Source: HXMU1420-2 sp034670145 (lineage in GTDB: Bacteria > Pseudomonadota > Alphaproteobacteria > Rhodobacterales > Rhodobacteraceae). From it: DNA of 64,000 nt. The stretch covers positions 1 through 64,000 of the forward strand of contig JAXMOA010000006.1 in the NCBI GenBank assembly GCA_034670145.1, read 5' to 3'. Positions within the stretch are counted from its first letter, which is position 1. Every line of letters begins with the position of its first letter. Below are positions 1 through 7,555 of the stretch, in pieces. Below the pieces are notes generated by a model. The model was not told the DNA's origin and ran no database searches. It saw nothing but the letters and a program-made list of their open reading frames with translations. The translations under genes were made by a program, and so were the position numbers.

Positions 1-227
1 ACACACCGTTCTTTGGCAACTATCGCCCTCAGTTCTACTTCCGCACCACCGACGTCACCGGGACAGTTTCGCTGCCCGAGGGCACAGAAATGGTGATGCC
101 AGGTGACAACCTGAAGTTCAACGTAGAGCTGATCGCCCCAATCGCGATGGAAAACGGCCTGCGTTTCGCCATCCGCGAAGGTGGCCGCACAGTTGGCGCG
201 GGCGTTGTGTCCAAAATCATCGCCTGA
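1..227 (+). CDS. tuf: Elongation factor Tu, C-terminal part (5' end outside window)
   Basis: The first complete codon begins at base 3 and the frame runs to TGA at 225-227, giving about 74 residues. They match domain III of EF-Tu, with FFGNYRPQFYFRTTDVTG near the start and a GAGVVSKIIA ending. EF-Tu delivers aminoacyl-tRNA to the ribosome as a GTP complex. Its position just before rpsJ is the usual str-to-S10 junction. The GTPase domain lies upstream of the window, so nothing can be said about it or about whether a second tuf copy exists. Confidence 0.97.
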   Translation, partial: TPFFGNYRPQFYFRTTDVTGTVSLPEGTEMVMPGDNLKFNVELIAPIAMENGLRFAIREGGRTVGAGVVSKIIA

Positions 228-299
228 TTTTGACGCCGCCCAACCGGGACCAAAGGAGCGATCATCTCAGTGATGAGTTTGGTCTTCCTGGAAAAATGT

Positions 300-332
300 A
301 TCCGCAAATTCTCTACATGTGAGTTTGCGGAT
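300..332. repeat. Inverted repeat between tuf and rpsJ
   Basis: A perfect 9-bp stem (ATCCGCAAA at 300-308, TTTGCGGAT at 324-332) encloses a 15-base loop. No T run follows, so it does not look like a classical intrinsic terminator. It lies in the 190-base tuf-rpsJ spacer and could be an mRNA processing or leader structure of the S10 operon; the role is inferred. Confidence 0.5.
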
Positions 333-417
333 TCAAGACTGACCAAAGTGTTCGATGTGGGCCGGGGAATGACCTCCGTTCCACCTCTCAACCGAAGCCC
401 GAAAAGGGAATGACAAA

Positions 418-738
418 ATGGCAATGCAAAGCCAAAACATTCGCATTCGGCTGAAGGCGTTCGATTATCGCGTACTGGATGCCAGCACGCAAGAGATCGT
501 CAATACAGCCAAGCGGACCGGAGCGCAGGTGCGCGGGCCGATCCCTCTGCCGAACAAAATTGAGAAGTTTACGGTTCTCCGTGGCCCACATGTGGACAAA
601 AAGTCCCGTGACCAGTTCGAGATTCGTACGCACAAGCGGCTTCTCGATATTGTTGATCCGACACCACAAACGGTGGACGCGCTTATGAAGCTCGACCTGG
701 CCGCTGGCGTGGACGTCGAGATCAAGCTGCAATCTTAA
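418..738 (+). CDS. rpsJ: 30S ribosomal protein S10
   Basis: This 106-residue protein contains the S10 signature block IRIRLKAFDYRVLD and later PTPQTVDALMKLDL. S10 sits in the 30S head and, with NusB, also takes part in transcription antitermination. The start at 418 has an AAGGGA-like ribosome binding site; a second ATG at 424 would remove only two residues. It opens the S10 cluster, 190 bases after tuf and 14 bases before rplC. Confidence 0.97.
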   Translation: MAMQSQNIRIRLKAFDYRVLDASTQEIVNTAKRTGAQVRGPIPLPNKIEKFTVLRGPHVDKKSRDQFEIRTHKRLLDIVDPTPQTVDALMKLDLAAGVDVEIKLQS

Positions 739-752
739 TCGGAGGGTTTGAT

Positions 753-1478
753 ATGCGTTCCGGAGTGATTGCAAAGAAAATGGGTATGACGCGGGTCTTC
801 TTGGAAGATGGCAAGCAGGTGCCTGTAACAGTTCTGCAACTGGACAACCTACAAGTGGTTGCGCAGCGAACAGCAGACAAGGATGGGTATACAGCGGTCC
901 AATTGGGTGCGGGTTTGCCAAAGACCAAGCGCGTTTCGCAAGCGATGCGCGGGCATTTCGCCGCTCAAAAAGTTGCACCAAAGCGTAAACTGGCCGAGTT
1001 TCGTGTGACCGCGGACAACCTGATTGAAGTCGGTGCCGAGATTTCAGCTGAACACTTCCTGGAAGGCCAGAAAGTTGACGTTAGTGGAACTTCTATCGGT
1101 AAAGGTTTTGCCGGTGGCATGAAGCGTCATAATTTTGGAGGTCTGCGGGCCACACACGGTGTTTCGATTTCGCATCGATCTCACGGCTCTACCGGTCAAT
1201 GTCAGAACCCCGGCAAGGTGTTCAAAGGCAAGAAAATGGCCGGGCACATGGGTTCTGTTCGTGTGACGACTCAAAACCTTGAGGTCGTGCGTACTGATGC
1301 AGATCGTGGCCTTATTCTGATCAAAGGCGCTGTTCCAGGCTCCAAGGGTGGCTGGGTTACGGTCAAGGATGCTGTAAAGAAGAAGGCGCCAGAGGGTCTT
1401 CCATTTCCGGCAGCCATCAAGGCCGCAACGACGGAGACCAAGGTCGAAGACGTAGCGTCAGAAGGCGGTGAAGCATGA
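753..1478 (+). CDS. rplC: 50S ribosomal protein L3
   Basis: The 241-residue product has the L3 N-terminus (RSGVIAKKMGMTRVF) and the central loop HRSHGSTGQCQNPGKVFKG that reaches toward the peptidyl transferase centre. It is about 30 residues longer than the E. coli protein because of an Ala/Glu/Lys-rich C-terminal tail, as is usual in alphaproteobacteria. A GGAGGG ribosome binding site lies at 741-746. Its last codons overlap rplD by four bases (ATGA), which suggests translational coupling. Confidence 0.98.
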   Translation: MRSGVIAKKMGMTRVFLEDGKQVPVTVLQLDNLQVVAQRTADKDGYTAVQLGAGLPKTKRVSQAMRGHFAAQKVAPKRKLAEFRVTADNLIEVGAEISAEHFLEGQKVDVSGTSIGKGFAGGMKRHNFGGLRATHGVSISHRSHGSTGQCQNPGKVFKGKKMAGHMGSVRVTTQNLEVVRTDADRGLILIKGAVPGSKGGWVTVKDAVKKKAPEGLPFPAAIKAATTETKVEDVASEGGEA

Positions 1479-2092
1479 AACTTGATGTGATCAAACTAGA
1501 CGGTGGAAAAGCCGGTGACATCGAACTCGATGCCGAATTGTTCGGTCTCGAGCCGCGCGCCGACATTTTGCACCGTGTCGTCCGCTGGCAGCGCAACAAC
1601 GCGCAAGCCGGTACGCACAAGGTCAAGACTCGGTCCGAGGTAAGCTATTCCACTAAGAAGATTTACCGTCAAAAGGGCACAGGTGGCGCTCGCCATGGGT
1701 CTCGCAAGGCACCGATCTTCCGCAAGGGTGGCATTTACAAAGGACCTACTCCGCGCAGCCATGGGCATGAATTGCCCAAAAAGTTCCGTAAGCTGGGACT
1801 GCGTCACGCTCTGAGCGCCAAGGCCCAAGCGGGCGAATTGGTTGTCATCGATATGGCTGAGGCTGAGGGTAAGACTGGTGTTTTGGCCAAGCAGGTTAAG
1901 AACCTTGGTTGGAAGCGTGCGTTGGTCATCGATGGCGCTGAGGTAAACGCTGGTTTCCTCAAGGCTTCCCGGAATATCGAAGGATTGGATATTCTGCCTT
2001 CGATGGGTGCAAATGTTTATGACATCCTTAAGCGCGATACGCTCGTGCTGACGAAAGCTGGTGTCGAAGCTTTGGAGGCTCGTTTGAAATGA
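1475..2092 (+). CDS. rplD: 50S ribosomal protein L4
   Basis: The 205 residues include the L4 extended-loop block KIYRQKGTGGARHGSRKAP, which lines the exit tunnel. In gammaproteobacteria L4 represses its own S10 operon; whether that holds here is unknown. The gene overlaps both rplC and rplW by four bases (ATGA), so the three are very probably translated in a coupled way. Confidence 0.98.
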   Translation: MKLDVIKLDGGKAGDIELDAELFGLEPRADILHRVVRWQRNNAQAGTHKVKTRSEVSYSTKKIYRQKGTGGARHGSRKAPIFRKGGIYKGPTPRSHGHELPKKFRKLGLRHALSAKAQAGELVVIDMAEAEGKTGVLAKQVKNLGWKRALVIDGAEVNAGFLKASRNIEGLDILPSMGANVYDILKRDTLVLTKAGVEALEARLK

Positions 2093-2385
2093 GTGCAAAA
2101 GCAGACCATTACGATGTGATCCGCAAACCGATCATCACCGAGAAGTCGACAATGGCTTCTGAAAATGGTGCGGTTGTTTTTGAGGTGCACATCGACAGTT
2201 CCAAGCCGCAAATCAAAGAAGCGGTTGAAGAGCTGTTCGGGGTGAAGGTTAAGGCTGTGAACACGACCATCACCAAAGGTAAAGTTAAACGCTTCCGTGG
2301 ACAGCTGGGACGTCGTAAAGATGTCAAGAAGGCTTATGTGACCTTGGAAGAGGGTAACACTATTGATGTGACGACAGGTTTGTAA
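2089..2385 (+). CDS. rplW: 50S ribosomal protein L23
   Basis: The 98-residue protein begins with the L23 pattern YDVIRKPIITEKSTM and ends with an RRKDVKKAYVTL block. L23 borders the exit tunnel and docks trigger factor and SRP. In most bacteria rplB follows within a few bases, but here an intrinsic terminator and about 0.7 kb of non-coding DNA intervene. Confidence 0.98.
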   Translation: MSAKADHYDVIRKPIITEKSTMASENGAVVFEVHIDSSKPQIKEAVEELFGVKVKAVNTTITKGKVKRFRGQLGRRKDVKKAYVTLEEGNTIDVTTGL

Positions 2386-2409
2386 AAGCCAATTGTCATG
2401 CTTGTGATT

Positions 2410-2439
2410 GGGCCTCTGCAACCGCGGGGGCCCTTTTTT
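2410..2439 (+). terminator. Intrinsic terminator after rplW
   Basis: A GGGCCT/GGGCCC-type stem (about 2410-2415 with 2428-2433, one G-T pair) is followed directly by six T at 2434-2439. It starts 25 bases after the rplW stop codon. If it works, it ends most transcripts in the middle of the S10 gene cluster, and rplB onward then needs its own promoter or readthrough. Confidence 0.7.
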
Positions 2440-3102
2440 GCATTTATGGCCCAAGACCGACTGGTTTTCAGGGTCCTCCCCTGTTGAAAGTCACCGCGTG
2501 CAAGTTCTTGCCTCATAAGGCTGCAATAATCACGAGCTACGCGTATACAGGCATGAGAAGGCAAGGCCCGGCTTGGTCGATGTGGGCATGGCGGTGGCGA
2601 AAATTGGTTAGCACTGGTTAGTGCTTGCCTGCCGGTCAAGTTTCATGCCCGATTTGCGGTCTGCCTTCATGTTGAAAAAAGGTGTAAAAGCTGCGCTCTG
2701 GCGGGAACGCTTTCCGAGTTTCGCGAGCTTGGCGGTCTGGTGAAATTGGTCGTGGACCAAAGGTTTTTGTGTTGAGTGTTTCTGTTCGGATAAACCTAGT
2801 CTTGCTGCCTATAGTCAGAATGTCTTTGACTGGTGCTCTTGCCGACAGAAGGAACATTTCCGCCACTGGGGGAACCGGGGCTATCGCAGGTTTAACTAGC
2901 CTTCGTTTGAGTGAATCAGGCTTGACCACCTGTTCTATCTCGCCTAGGAGTTCCCATCCGCAAAGCCCCGGATTCGTCCGGGGCTTTGCTGTTGTTCTAA
3001 ATACCTTAAAGCCGGGGACCTTAGGGGCCCTAAAAACTGGGCCAGTGGCCTCAAACATCGCGGCGGTTCACATCGCCGCAAAGCTTACGGAAGACAGAAA
3101 GC
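2440..3102. other. Gene-free gap between rplW and rplB
   Basis: No convincing gene is visible on either strand. The gap holds a TTGGTC/GACCAA inverted repeat (2746-2760) and a very strong hairpin at 2960-2989. A weak promoter-like pair is present (TTGACC at 2922-2927, TAGGAG at 2945-2950, 17-base spacing), but the -10 match is poor. The gap probably carries the promoter or leader for rplB-rplP, and a non-coding RNA ending at the 2960 hairpin is possible. Confidence 0.5.
2960..2989 (+). terminator. Perfect 13-bp hairpin upstream of rplB
   Basis: Bases 2960-2972 and 2977-2989 pair perfectly over 13 bp with a TTCG loop. The following TGTTGTTCT is only moderately T-rich. This is the strongest secondary structure in the gap and could terminate an unseen transcript starting between 2440 and 2950, or serve as a leader structure for rplB. 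Strand and function are inferred. Confidence 0.5.
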
Positions 3103-3945
3103 ATGGCACTTAAGTCGTATAAGCCGACGACGCCAGGCCAGCGCGGGCTGGTGCTGATCGACCGTTCGGAACTGTGGAAAGGACGCCCTGTCAAATCCCT
3201 CACAGAGGGTCTGACAAAGTCGGGCGGACGCAACAACACCGGACGGATAACCTCGCGCAGACGTGGGGGAGGGGCCAAACGCCTCTACCGGATCGTTGAC
3301 TTCAAACGCAACAAATTCGACGTTGCGGCCACAGTTGAACGCATTGAATATGACCCTAACCGAACTGCATTTATTGCGTTGGTTAAGTATGAAGATGGTG
3401 AGCAGGCATACATTCTTGCTCCACAGCGTCTGGCTGTTGGAGACAAGGTGATCGCCTCACAGAAAGCCGATATCAAACCAGGCAATGCTATGCCATTCAC
3501 CGGTTTGCCGATTGGTACAATTATTCACAACATCGAACTGAAGCCCGGTAAGGGCGGACAGATTGCGCGTGCGGCTGGCACCTATGCTCAGTTCGTTGGT
3601 CGTGATGGTGGTTATGCCCAGGTTCGCCTGAGTTCTGGTGAATTGCGAATGGTGCGCCAGGAATGTATGGCGACCGTCGGAGCCGTATCCAATCCGGACA
3701 ATTCGAACCAAAACTACGGTAAAGCCGGCCGGATGCGCCACAAAGGCAAGCGTCCGAGCGTCCGCGGTGTCGTTATGAACCCAATCGATCACCCACATGG
3801 CGGTGGTGAAGGCCGGACTTCGGGCGGTCGTCACCCGGTGAGCCCATGGGGTAAGCCGACCAAGGGTAAACGTACACGCAACAAAAACAAGGCGTCGCAG
3901 AAGCTGATCATTCGGTCGCGGCACGCCAAGAAGAAAGGGCGCTAA
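3103..3945 (+). CDS. rplB: 50S ribosomal protein L2
   Basis: This 280-residue protein carries the L2 landmark HPHGGGEGRTSGGRHP, with the conserved histidine near the peptidyl transferase centre, and a basic KGKRTRNKNK tail. L2 is needed for subunit association and peptidyl transfer. The ATG at 3103 gives the normal ALKSYKPTTPGQRG N-terminus. It leads a compact run rplB-rpsS-rplV-rpsC-rplP with spacers of three bases or less up to rpsC. Confidence 0.98.
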   Translation: MALKSYKPTTPGQRGLVLIDRSELWKGRPVKSLTEGLTKSGGRNNTGRITSRRRGGGAKRLYRIVDFKRNKFDVAATVERIEYDPNRTAFIALVKYEDGEQAYILAPQRLAVGDKVIASQKADIKPGNAMPFTGLPIGTIIHNIELKPGKGGQIARAAGTYAQFVGRDGGYAQVRLSSGELRMVRQECMATVGAVSNPDNSNQNYGKAGRMRHKGKRPSVRGVVMNPIDHPHGGGEGRTSGGRHPVSPWGKPTKGKRTRNKNKASQKLIIRSRHAKKKGR

Positions 3946-3948
3946 GAC

Positions 3949-4227
3949 ATGAGTCGCTCCGTTTGGAAAGGCCCATTCGTCGATGCTTACGTCTTGAAAA
4001 AGGCCGAAGCAGCGCGCGAAAGCGGGCGCAACGATGTGATCAAAATCTGGTCACGGCGTTCTACCATCTTGCCTCAATTTGTGGGGCTCACATTCGGCGT
4101 TTATAATGGGCGTAAGCATATTCCCGTTATGATTTCTGAAGATATGATCGGCCAAAAGTTCGGTGAATACTCTCCGACGCGTACCTACTATGGGCACGCG
4201 GCCGACAAGAAAGCGAAGCGGAAGTAA
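3949..4227 (+). CDS. rpsS: 30S ribosomal protein S19
   Basis: The 92 residues show the S19 pattern: SRSVWKGPFVDAYVLKKAE, then SRRSTILPQFVG and GQKFGEYSPTRTY. S19 lies in the 30S head beside S13. It begins three bases after rplB and ends three bases before rplV. Confidence 0.98.
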   Translation: MSRSVWKGPFVDAYVLKKAEAARESGRNDVIKIWSRRSTILPQFVGLTFGVYNGRKHIPVMISEDMIGQKFGEYSPTRTYYGHAADKKAKRK

Positions 4228-4230
4228 GTC

Positions 4231-4611
4231 ATGGGCAAGGAAAAGAACCCCCGCCGCGTGGCTGAAAACGAAGCAATGGCAAAGACCCGTATGCTTCGCA
4301 CCAGCCCGCAAAAGTTGAACCTGGTGGCGCAAATGATCCGCGGTAAGAAAGTGGACAAAGCGTTGACGGACCTCACTTTCTCGAACAAACGCATCGCGCA
4401 GGACGTGAAAAAGTGCCTGCAGTCGGCCATTGCCAATGCAGAAAACAACCACAACCTGGATGTGGACGAGTTGATCGTTGCAGAGGCCTATGTTGGTAAG
4501 AATATGGTCCTGAAGCGTGGTCGTCCACGTGCACGCGGCCGGTTTGGACGAATTCTCAAGCCGTTCTCGGAACTCACGATCAAAGTGCGTCAGGTTGAGG
4601 AGCAAGCTTAA
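4231..4611 (+). CDS. rplV: 50S ribosomal protein L22
   Basis: The 126-residue protein has the L22 core (RTSPQKLNLVAQMIRGKKV and the RGRPRARGRFGRI hairpin that reaches into the exit tunnel). It carries an N-terminal extension (MGKEKNPRRVAENEAMAKTR) before the core, typical of alphaproteobacteria. An internal Met16 start is conceivable, but the first ATG is only three bases from rpsS. The stop codon shares one base with the rpsC start (TAATG). Confidence 0.97.
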   Translation: MGKEKNPRRVAENEAMAKTRMLRTSPQKLNLVAQMIRGKKVDKALTDLTFSNKRIAQDVKKCLQSAIANAENNHNLDVDELIVAEAYVGKNMVLKRGRPRARGRFGRILKPFSELTIKVRQVEEQA

Positions 4612-5324
4612 TGGGACATAAAGTTAATCCGATCGGCATGCGCCTGCAGGTGAACCGGACCTGGGACAGCCGTTGGTACGCCGATACCAAAGACTATGGC
4701 GATCTTTTGCTGGAAGATTTGCGGATCCGCGATTTCATCAAGGATGAATGCAAGCAAGCCGGTATTAGCCGAGTGATCATCGAGCGTCCGCACAAAAAGT
4801 GCCGCGTGACAATTCACACAGCTAGACCAGGCGTCATTATTGGCAAAAAGGGTGCGGACATCGAAGTCTTGCGCAAGAAAATTGCCAATATCACCGAGAG
4901 CGAGCTGCACCTGAACATCGTTGAGGTTCGCAAGCCTGAATTGGACTCGGCACTTGTTGCAGAGAACATCGCTCAGCAGCTAGAGCGTCGTGTTAGCTTT
5001 CGCCGTGCTATGAAGCGCGGTGTGCAGAACGCGATGCGCATGGGTGCCCTCGGGATCCGAGTGAACGTTGCCGGTCGTTTGGGCGGTGCCGAGATTGCCA
5101 GAACGGAGTGGTATCGCGAGGGTCGAGTTCCTTTGCACACCCTGCGTGCTGACATTGATTACGCACATGCTGAAGCTTCGACTGCTTATGGCATCATTGG
5201 TATCAAGGTTTGGATCTTCAAGGGCGAGATCATGGAGCATGATCCATCGGCTCGTGATCGGAAGGCCCAAGAATTGCAGGACGGCCCGGCACCTCGTGGT
5301 GCTGGCGGCGGACGCCGGAACTGA
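4611..5324 (+). CDS. rpsC: 30S ribosomal protein S3
   Basis: The 237-residue protein has the S3 N-terminus GHKVNPIGMRLQVNRTWDS, a KH domain with the PGVIIGKKGADIE loop, and the C-terminal half with GVQNAMRMGALGIRVNVAGRLGGAE (positions 140-165 approximately). S3 lines the mRNA entry channel. It ends in a Gly/Arg-rich tail. Start and stop are tightly packed with rplV and rplP. Confidence 0.98.
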   Translation: MGHKVNPIGMRLQVNRTWDSRWYADTKDYGDLLLEDLRIRDFIKDECKQAGISRVIIERPHKKCRVTIHTARPGVIIGKKGADIEVLRKKIANITESELHLNIVEVRKPELDSALVAENIAQQLERRVSFRRAMKRGVQNAMRMGALGIRVNVAGRLGGAEIARTEWYREGRVPLHTLRADIDYAHAEASTAYGIIGIKVWIFKGEIMEHDPSARDRKAQELQDGPAPRGAGGGRRN

Positions 5325-5336
5325 GGAGTCTGAAAA

Positions 5337-5750
5337 ATGCTGCAACCAAAGCGTACTAAATTCCGCAAAATGCAAAAGGGCCGGATCAAAGGCCTGGCAA
5401 AAGGCGGATCCGATCTGAATTTTGGCACCTATGGCCTGAAATCAACCGAGCCAGAGCGTGTAACGGCCCGTCAGATTGAGGCTGCTCGTCGGGCGATGAC
5501 ACGCCATATGAAACGGCAAGGCCGTGTCTGGATTCGAATTTTTCCGGATACACCTGTTACATCCAAGCCGGTCGAAGTCCGGATGGGTAAAGGTAAGGGT
5601 TCCGTTGATTTTTGGGCGTGCAAGGTCAAACCTGGCCGTATCATGTTCGAAATCGACGGTGTCAGCGATGAAGTCGCTCGGGAGGCTCTGCGCCTCGCTG
5701 CGATGAAGTTGCCTGTAAAGACACGCGTCGTGGTCCGCGAAGACTGGTGA
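5337..5750 (+). CDS. rplP: 50S ribosomal protein L16
   Basis: The 137 residues open with LQPKRTKFRKMQKGRIKG and contain VRMGKGKGSVDFW, the conserved loop near the A site. Arg82 of that loop corresponds to the arginine that the JmjC oxygenase YcfD hydroxylates in E. coli. A GAGGAG-like site precedes the start. It is the last gene before a strong terminator and a two-gene insertion, whereas rpmC normally follows at once. Confidence 0.98.
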   Translation: MLQPKRTKFRKMQKGRIKGLAKGGSDLNFGTYGLKSTEPERVTARQIEAARRAMTRHMKRQGRVWIRIFPDTPVTSKPVEVRMGKGKGSVDFWACKVKPGRIMFEIDGVSDEVAREALRLAAMKLPVKTRVVVREDW

Positions 5751-5769
5751 CTATCCGGTTTTGAGCTCA

Positions 5770-5795
5770 GGACATCGATCGTATCAATGATGTCC
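5770..5795. repeat. Hairpin after rplP
   Basis: GGACATC (5770-5776) pairs with GATGTCC (5789-5795) across a 12-base loop. It lies 20 bases after the rplP stop and just before a second, stronger hairpin that is a terminator. Tandem hairpins at a 3' end often block exonucleases, but no role is proven. Confidence 0.45.
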
Positions 5796-5806
5796 TTCAA
5801 ATTTGA

Positions 5807-5841
5807 AACACCCTCGGCGACCTTCGCCGAGGGTGTTTTTT
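5807..5841 (+). terminator. Intrinsic terminator after rplP
   Basis: A perfect 14-bp stem (5807-5820 with 5824-5837) has a three-base CCT loop, and the right arm merges into a run of T ending at 5841. This is a textbook rho-independent terminator, 57 bases after rplP, and it closes the S10 part of the locus. Confidence 0.9.
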
Positions 5842-6002
5842 CTTGCACTATTCTAAATCGGACAAGTTGATCAGTTTTGGCGGCAAACAACACCACAGTT
5901 CAAGGTGACCAGGATCTAAGACTGAGATGTGTCTTGAAGGGAGTTGATGAGAGACGCGAGTAGAGTCATGCTGGCAAAAATTCTGTTCCTACTGGATAGG
6001 CA

Positions 6003-6791
6003 ATGACTGACACTCAAGAAACGCACTACGATGCAAATTTCGCAGCATTCCTGGAGGAAGTTTGGGGGAAGGGTTACCTCTCGCCAGGAGGGCCTGAAGA
6101 GGTCGCAAAGGTTTTGGTAGGTTTGGATCTGACTGGGCAGCGGGTTTTGGACATCGGATGCGGGACCGGCGCCATTTCAATATCGTTGGCCCGGGACTAT
6201 GGCGCTGAAAGAGTTATCGGAATTGACGTCGAAGGATCCGTATGTGCATGCGCCCGCGAAAATGTGGTCGCCGAAGGGTTGTCCGGGCGAGTAGATATCT
6301 TGGAAGTGCAACCAGGCCCTCTCCCTTTTGAAGCAGCCACCTTTGATCTTGTTTTTTCGAAAGATTCCATTGTCCACATTTCCAACAAGGAAGAAATGGC
6401 GGCAAATGTGTTCGAAGTTTTGCGCCCGGGCGGAATTTTTGCTGCGTCGGACTGGCTAATATCGCACGATGGTCCTCCGACGCCCGAAATGCAGCGATAC
6501 ATTGCTCTTGAAGACATAGATTTGAATCCAGCTTCACCGAACCGGTATGTCCGAGCGCTTGTTGACGCTGGTTTTGAAGACGTGAATGCCGTGAACCGAA
6601 ATGAGTGGTACTATGAAGAGGCCAAGTCAGAACTCGCCATGTTGACCGGGCCTCGACGGCAGGAACTGGAGACCCGGTTTGGCCAGGATTTGGTCGCTAG
6701 CAACATCGAGGTGTGGACTGCAATGGTGGCAGTTCTGGCGACTGGTGAGCATTGTCCGCACCATTTAAGAGGTCGTAAGCCCCGGGCGTAA
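6003..6791 (+). CDS. Class I SAM-dependent methyltransferase (PMT-like)
   Basis: The 262-residue protein carries methyltransferase motif I, VLDIGCGTGAI (residues 48-58), an acidic GIDVE strand end, and motif-III-like VLRPGGIFAASDWL. The stretch VWGKGYLSPGGPEEV ahead of motif I resembles phosphoethanolamine and related small-molecule N-methyltransferases. The true substrate cannot be told from sequence. It sits alone between the rplP terminator and an oxygenase gene in the same orientation, inside the ribosomal locus, which is an unusual place for it. It is intact, with no sign of decay. Confidence 0.85.
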   Translation: MTDTQETHYDANFAAFLEEVWGKGYLSPGGPEEVAKVLVGLDLTGQRVLDIGCGTGAISISLARDYGAERVIGIDVEGSVCACARENVVAEGLSGRVDILEVQPGPLPFEAATFDLVFSKDSIVHISNKEEMAANVFEVLRPGGIFAASDWLISHDGPPTPEMQRYIALEDIDLNPASPNRYVRALVDAGFEDVNAVNRNEWYYEEAKSELAMLTGPRRQELETRFGQDLVASNIEVWTAMVAVLATGEHCPHHLRGRKPRA

Positions 6792-6934
6792 AGCGGTCTA
6801 ATCCAGAGGCGCAACAATAGCTGCGGGACGGGAAGCTTTGCCAATAGTTCAGGGGACGGTGTTTGGTCATCGAATGTGACTGGGGCGTATTTGTCAGACT
6901 CGCATTCGGTTGATTGGTGGTCTATCAGGTTCTC

Positions 6935-7555
6935 ATGTCGCAAATATCCTCTCTTTTCGTAACTCGATTGTACCAAGCCTCGGTTTCCGATTTTGGACCA
7001 AATTTGGATATGTCCGAGTTGGAAACATCCTGTTACTCGATCGCACAGGATGACGATGCCGGCCAAGATTGGTGCGAGGACAACGGCTATCCAGGCTATA
7101 CATCCTATGCTTCATTGACGGATCTACCCTGGCGTTTCCCTATTTTTGGTGACCTGGTCGCCGTTCTTGACAAGCATGTGGCCGCGTTTGCCGAGGATCT
7201 GGAATTCGATTTAGATGGCAAAGATTTGAAGCTGGAAGATATATGGATCAACATCTTGCCAGAAGGCGGCATGCATGCATCGCATATACATCCTCATTCC
7301 GTCATCTCCGGAACAATTTATGTGGCCATGCCCGAAGGCGCCAGTGCGCTAAAACTGGAGGATCCCCGCTCAGCGCTGTTCATGGCTGCTCCGGCCCGAC
7401 GCAAGGATGCTCGCGCTGAGTTGCGGACCTTTCACTATGCTCAGCCCTCCGTCGGGGACGTGTTGCTTTGGGAAAGCTGGCTGAGGCACGAGGTTCCGAT
7501 GAATATGTCTGAAGAGGACCGCATCAGTATAAGTTTCAACTACAATTGGTCCTGA
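6935..7555 (+). CDS. 2OG-Fe(II) oxygenase family protein (TIGR02466-like)
   Basis: The ATG at 6935 gives 206 residues; a longer frame opens at 6914 without better support. The sequence has the double-stranded beta-helix iron site: H117 and H119 in SHIHPHSVISGTIYV, and a distal His in WESWLRHEVPMN, followed by an arginine in EEDRISISFNYNW that would bind 2-oxoglutarate. Such enzymes hydroxylate proteins or small molecules; the substrate of this family is not known to me. It follows the methyltransferase by about 140 bases in the same direction, so the two may act together or may simply have been inserted together. Confidence 0.8.
   Translation: MSQISSLFVTRLYQASVSDFGPNLDMSELETSCYSIAQDDDAGQDWCEDNGYPGYTSYASLTDLPWRFPIFGDLVAVLDKHVAAFAEDLEFDLDGKDLKLEDIWINILPEGGMHASHIHPHSVISGTIYVAMPEGASALKLEDPRSALFMAAPARRKDARAELRTFHYAQPSVGDVLLWESWLRHEVPMNMSEEDRISISFNYNWS

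Noticed and set aside
2608..2625. CIRCE-like sequence TTAGCACT-GGTT-AGTGCT
   Set aside because: The spacer is four bases, not nine, and no heat-shock gene follows. Only the one at 37403 fits CIRCE.
2636..3058. 140-codon minus-strand frame in the rplW-rplB gap
   Set aside because: It contains the 13-bp hairpin at 2960-2989, has no ribosome binding site and no known family.
2769..3113. 114-codon plus-strand frame running into rplB
   Set aside because: It crosses the same hairpin and overlaps the rplB start; no family likeness.
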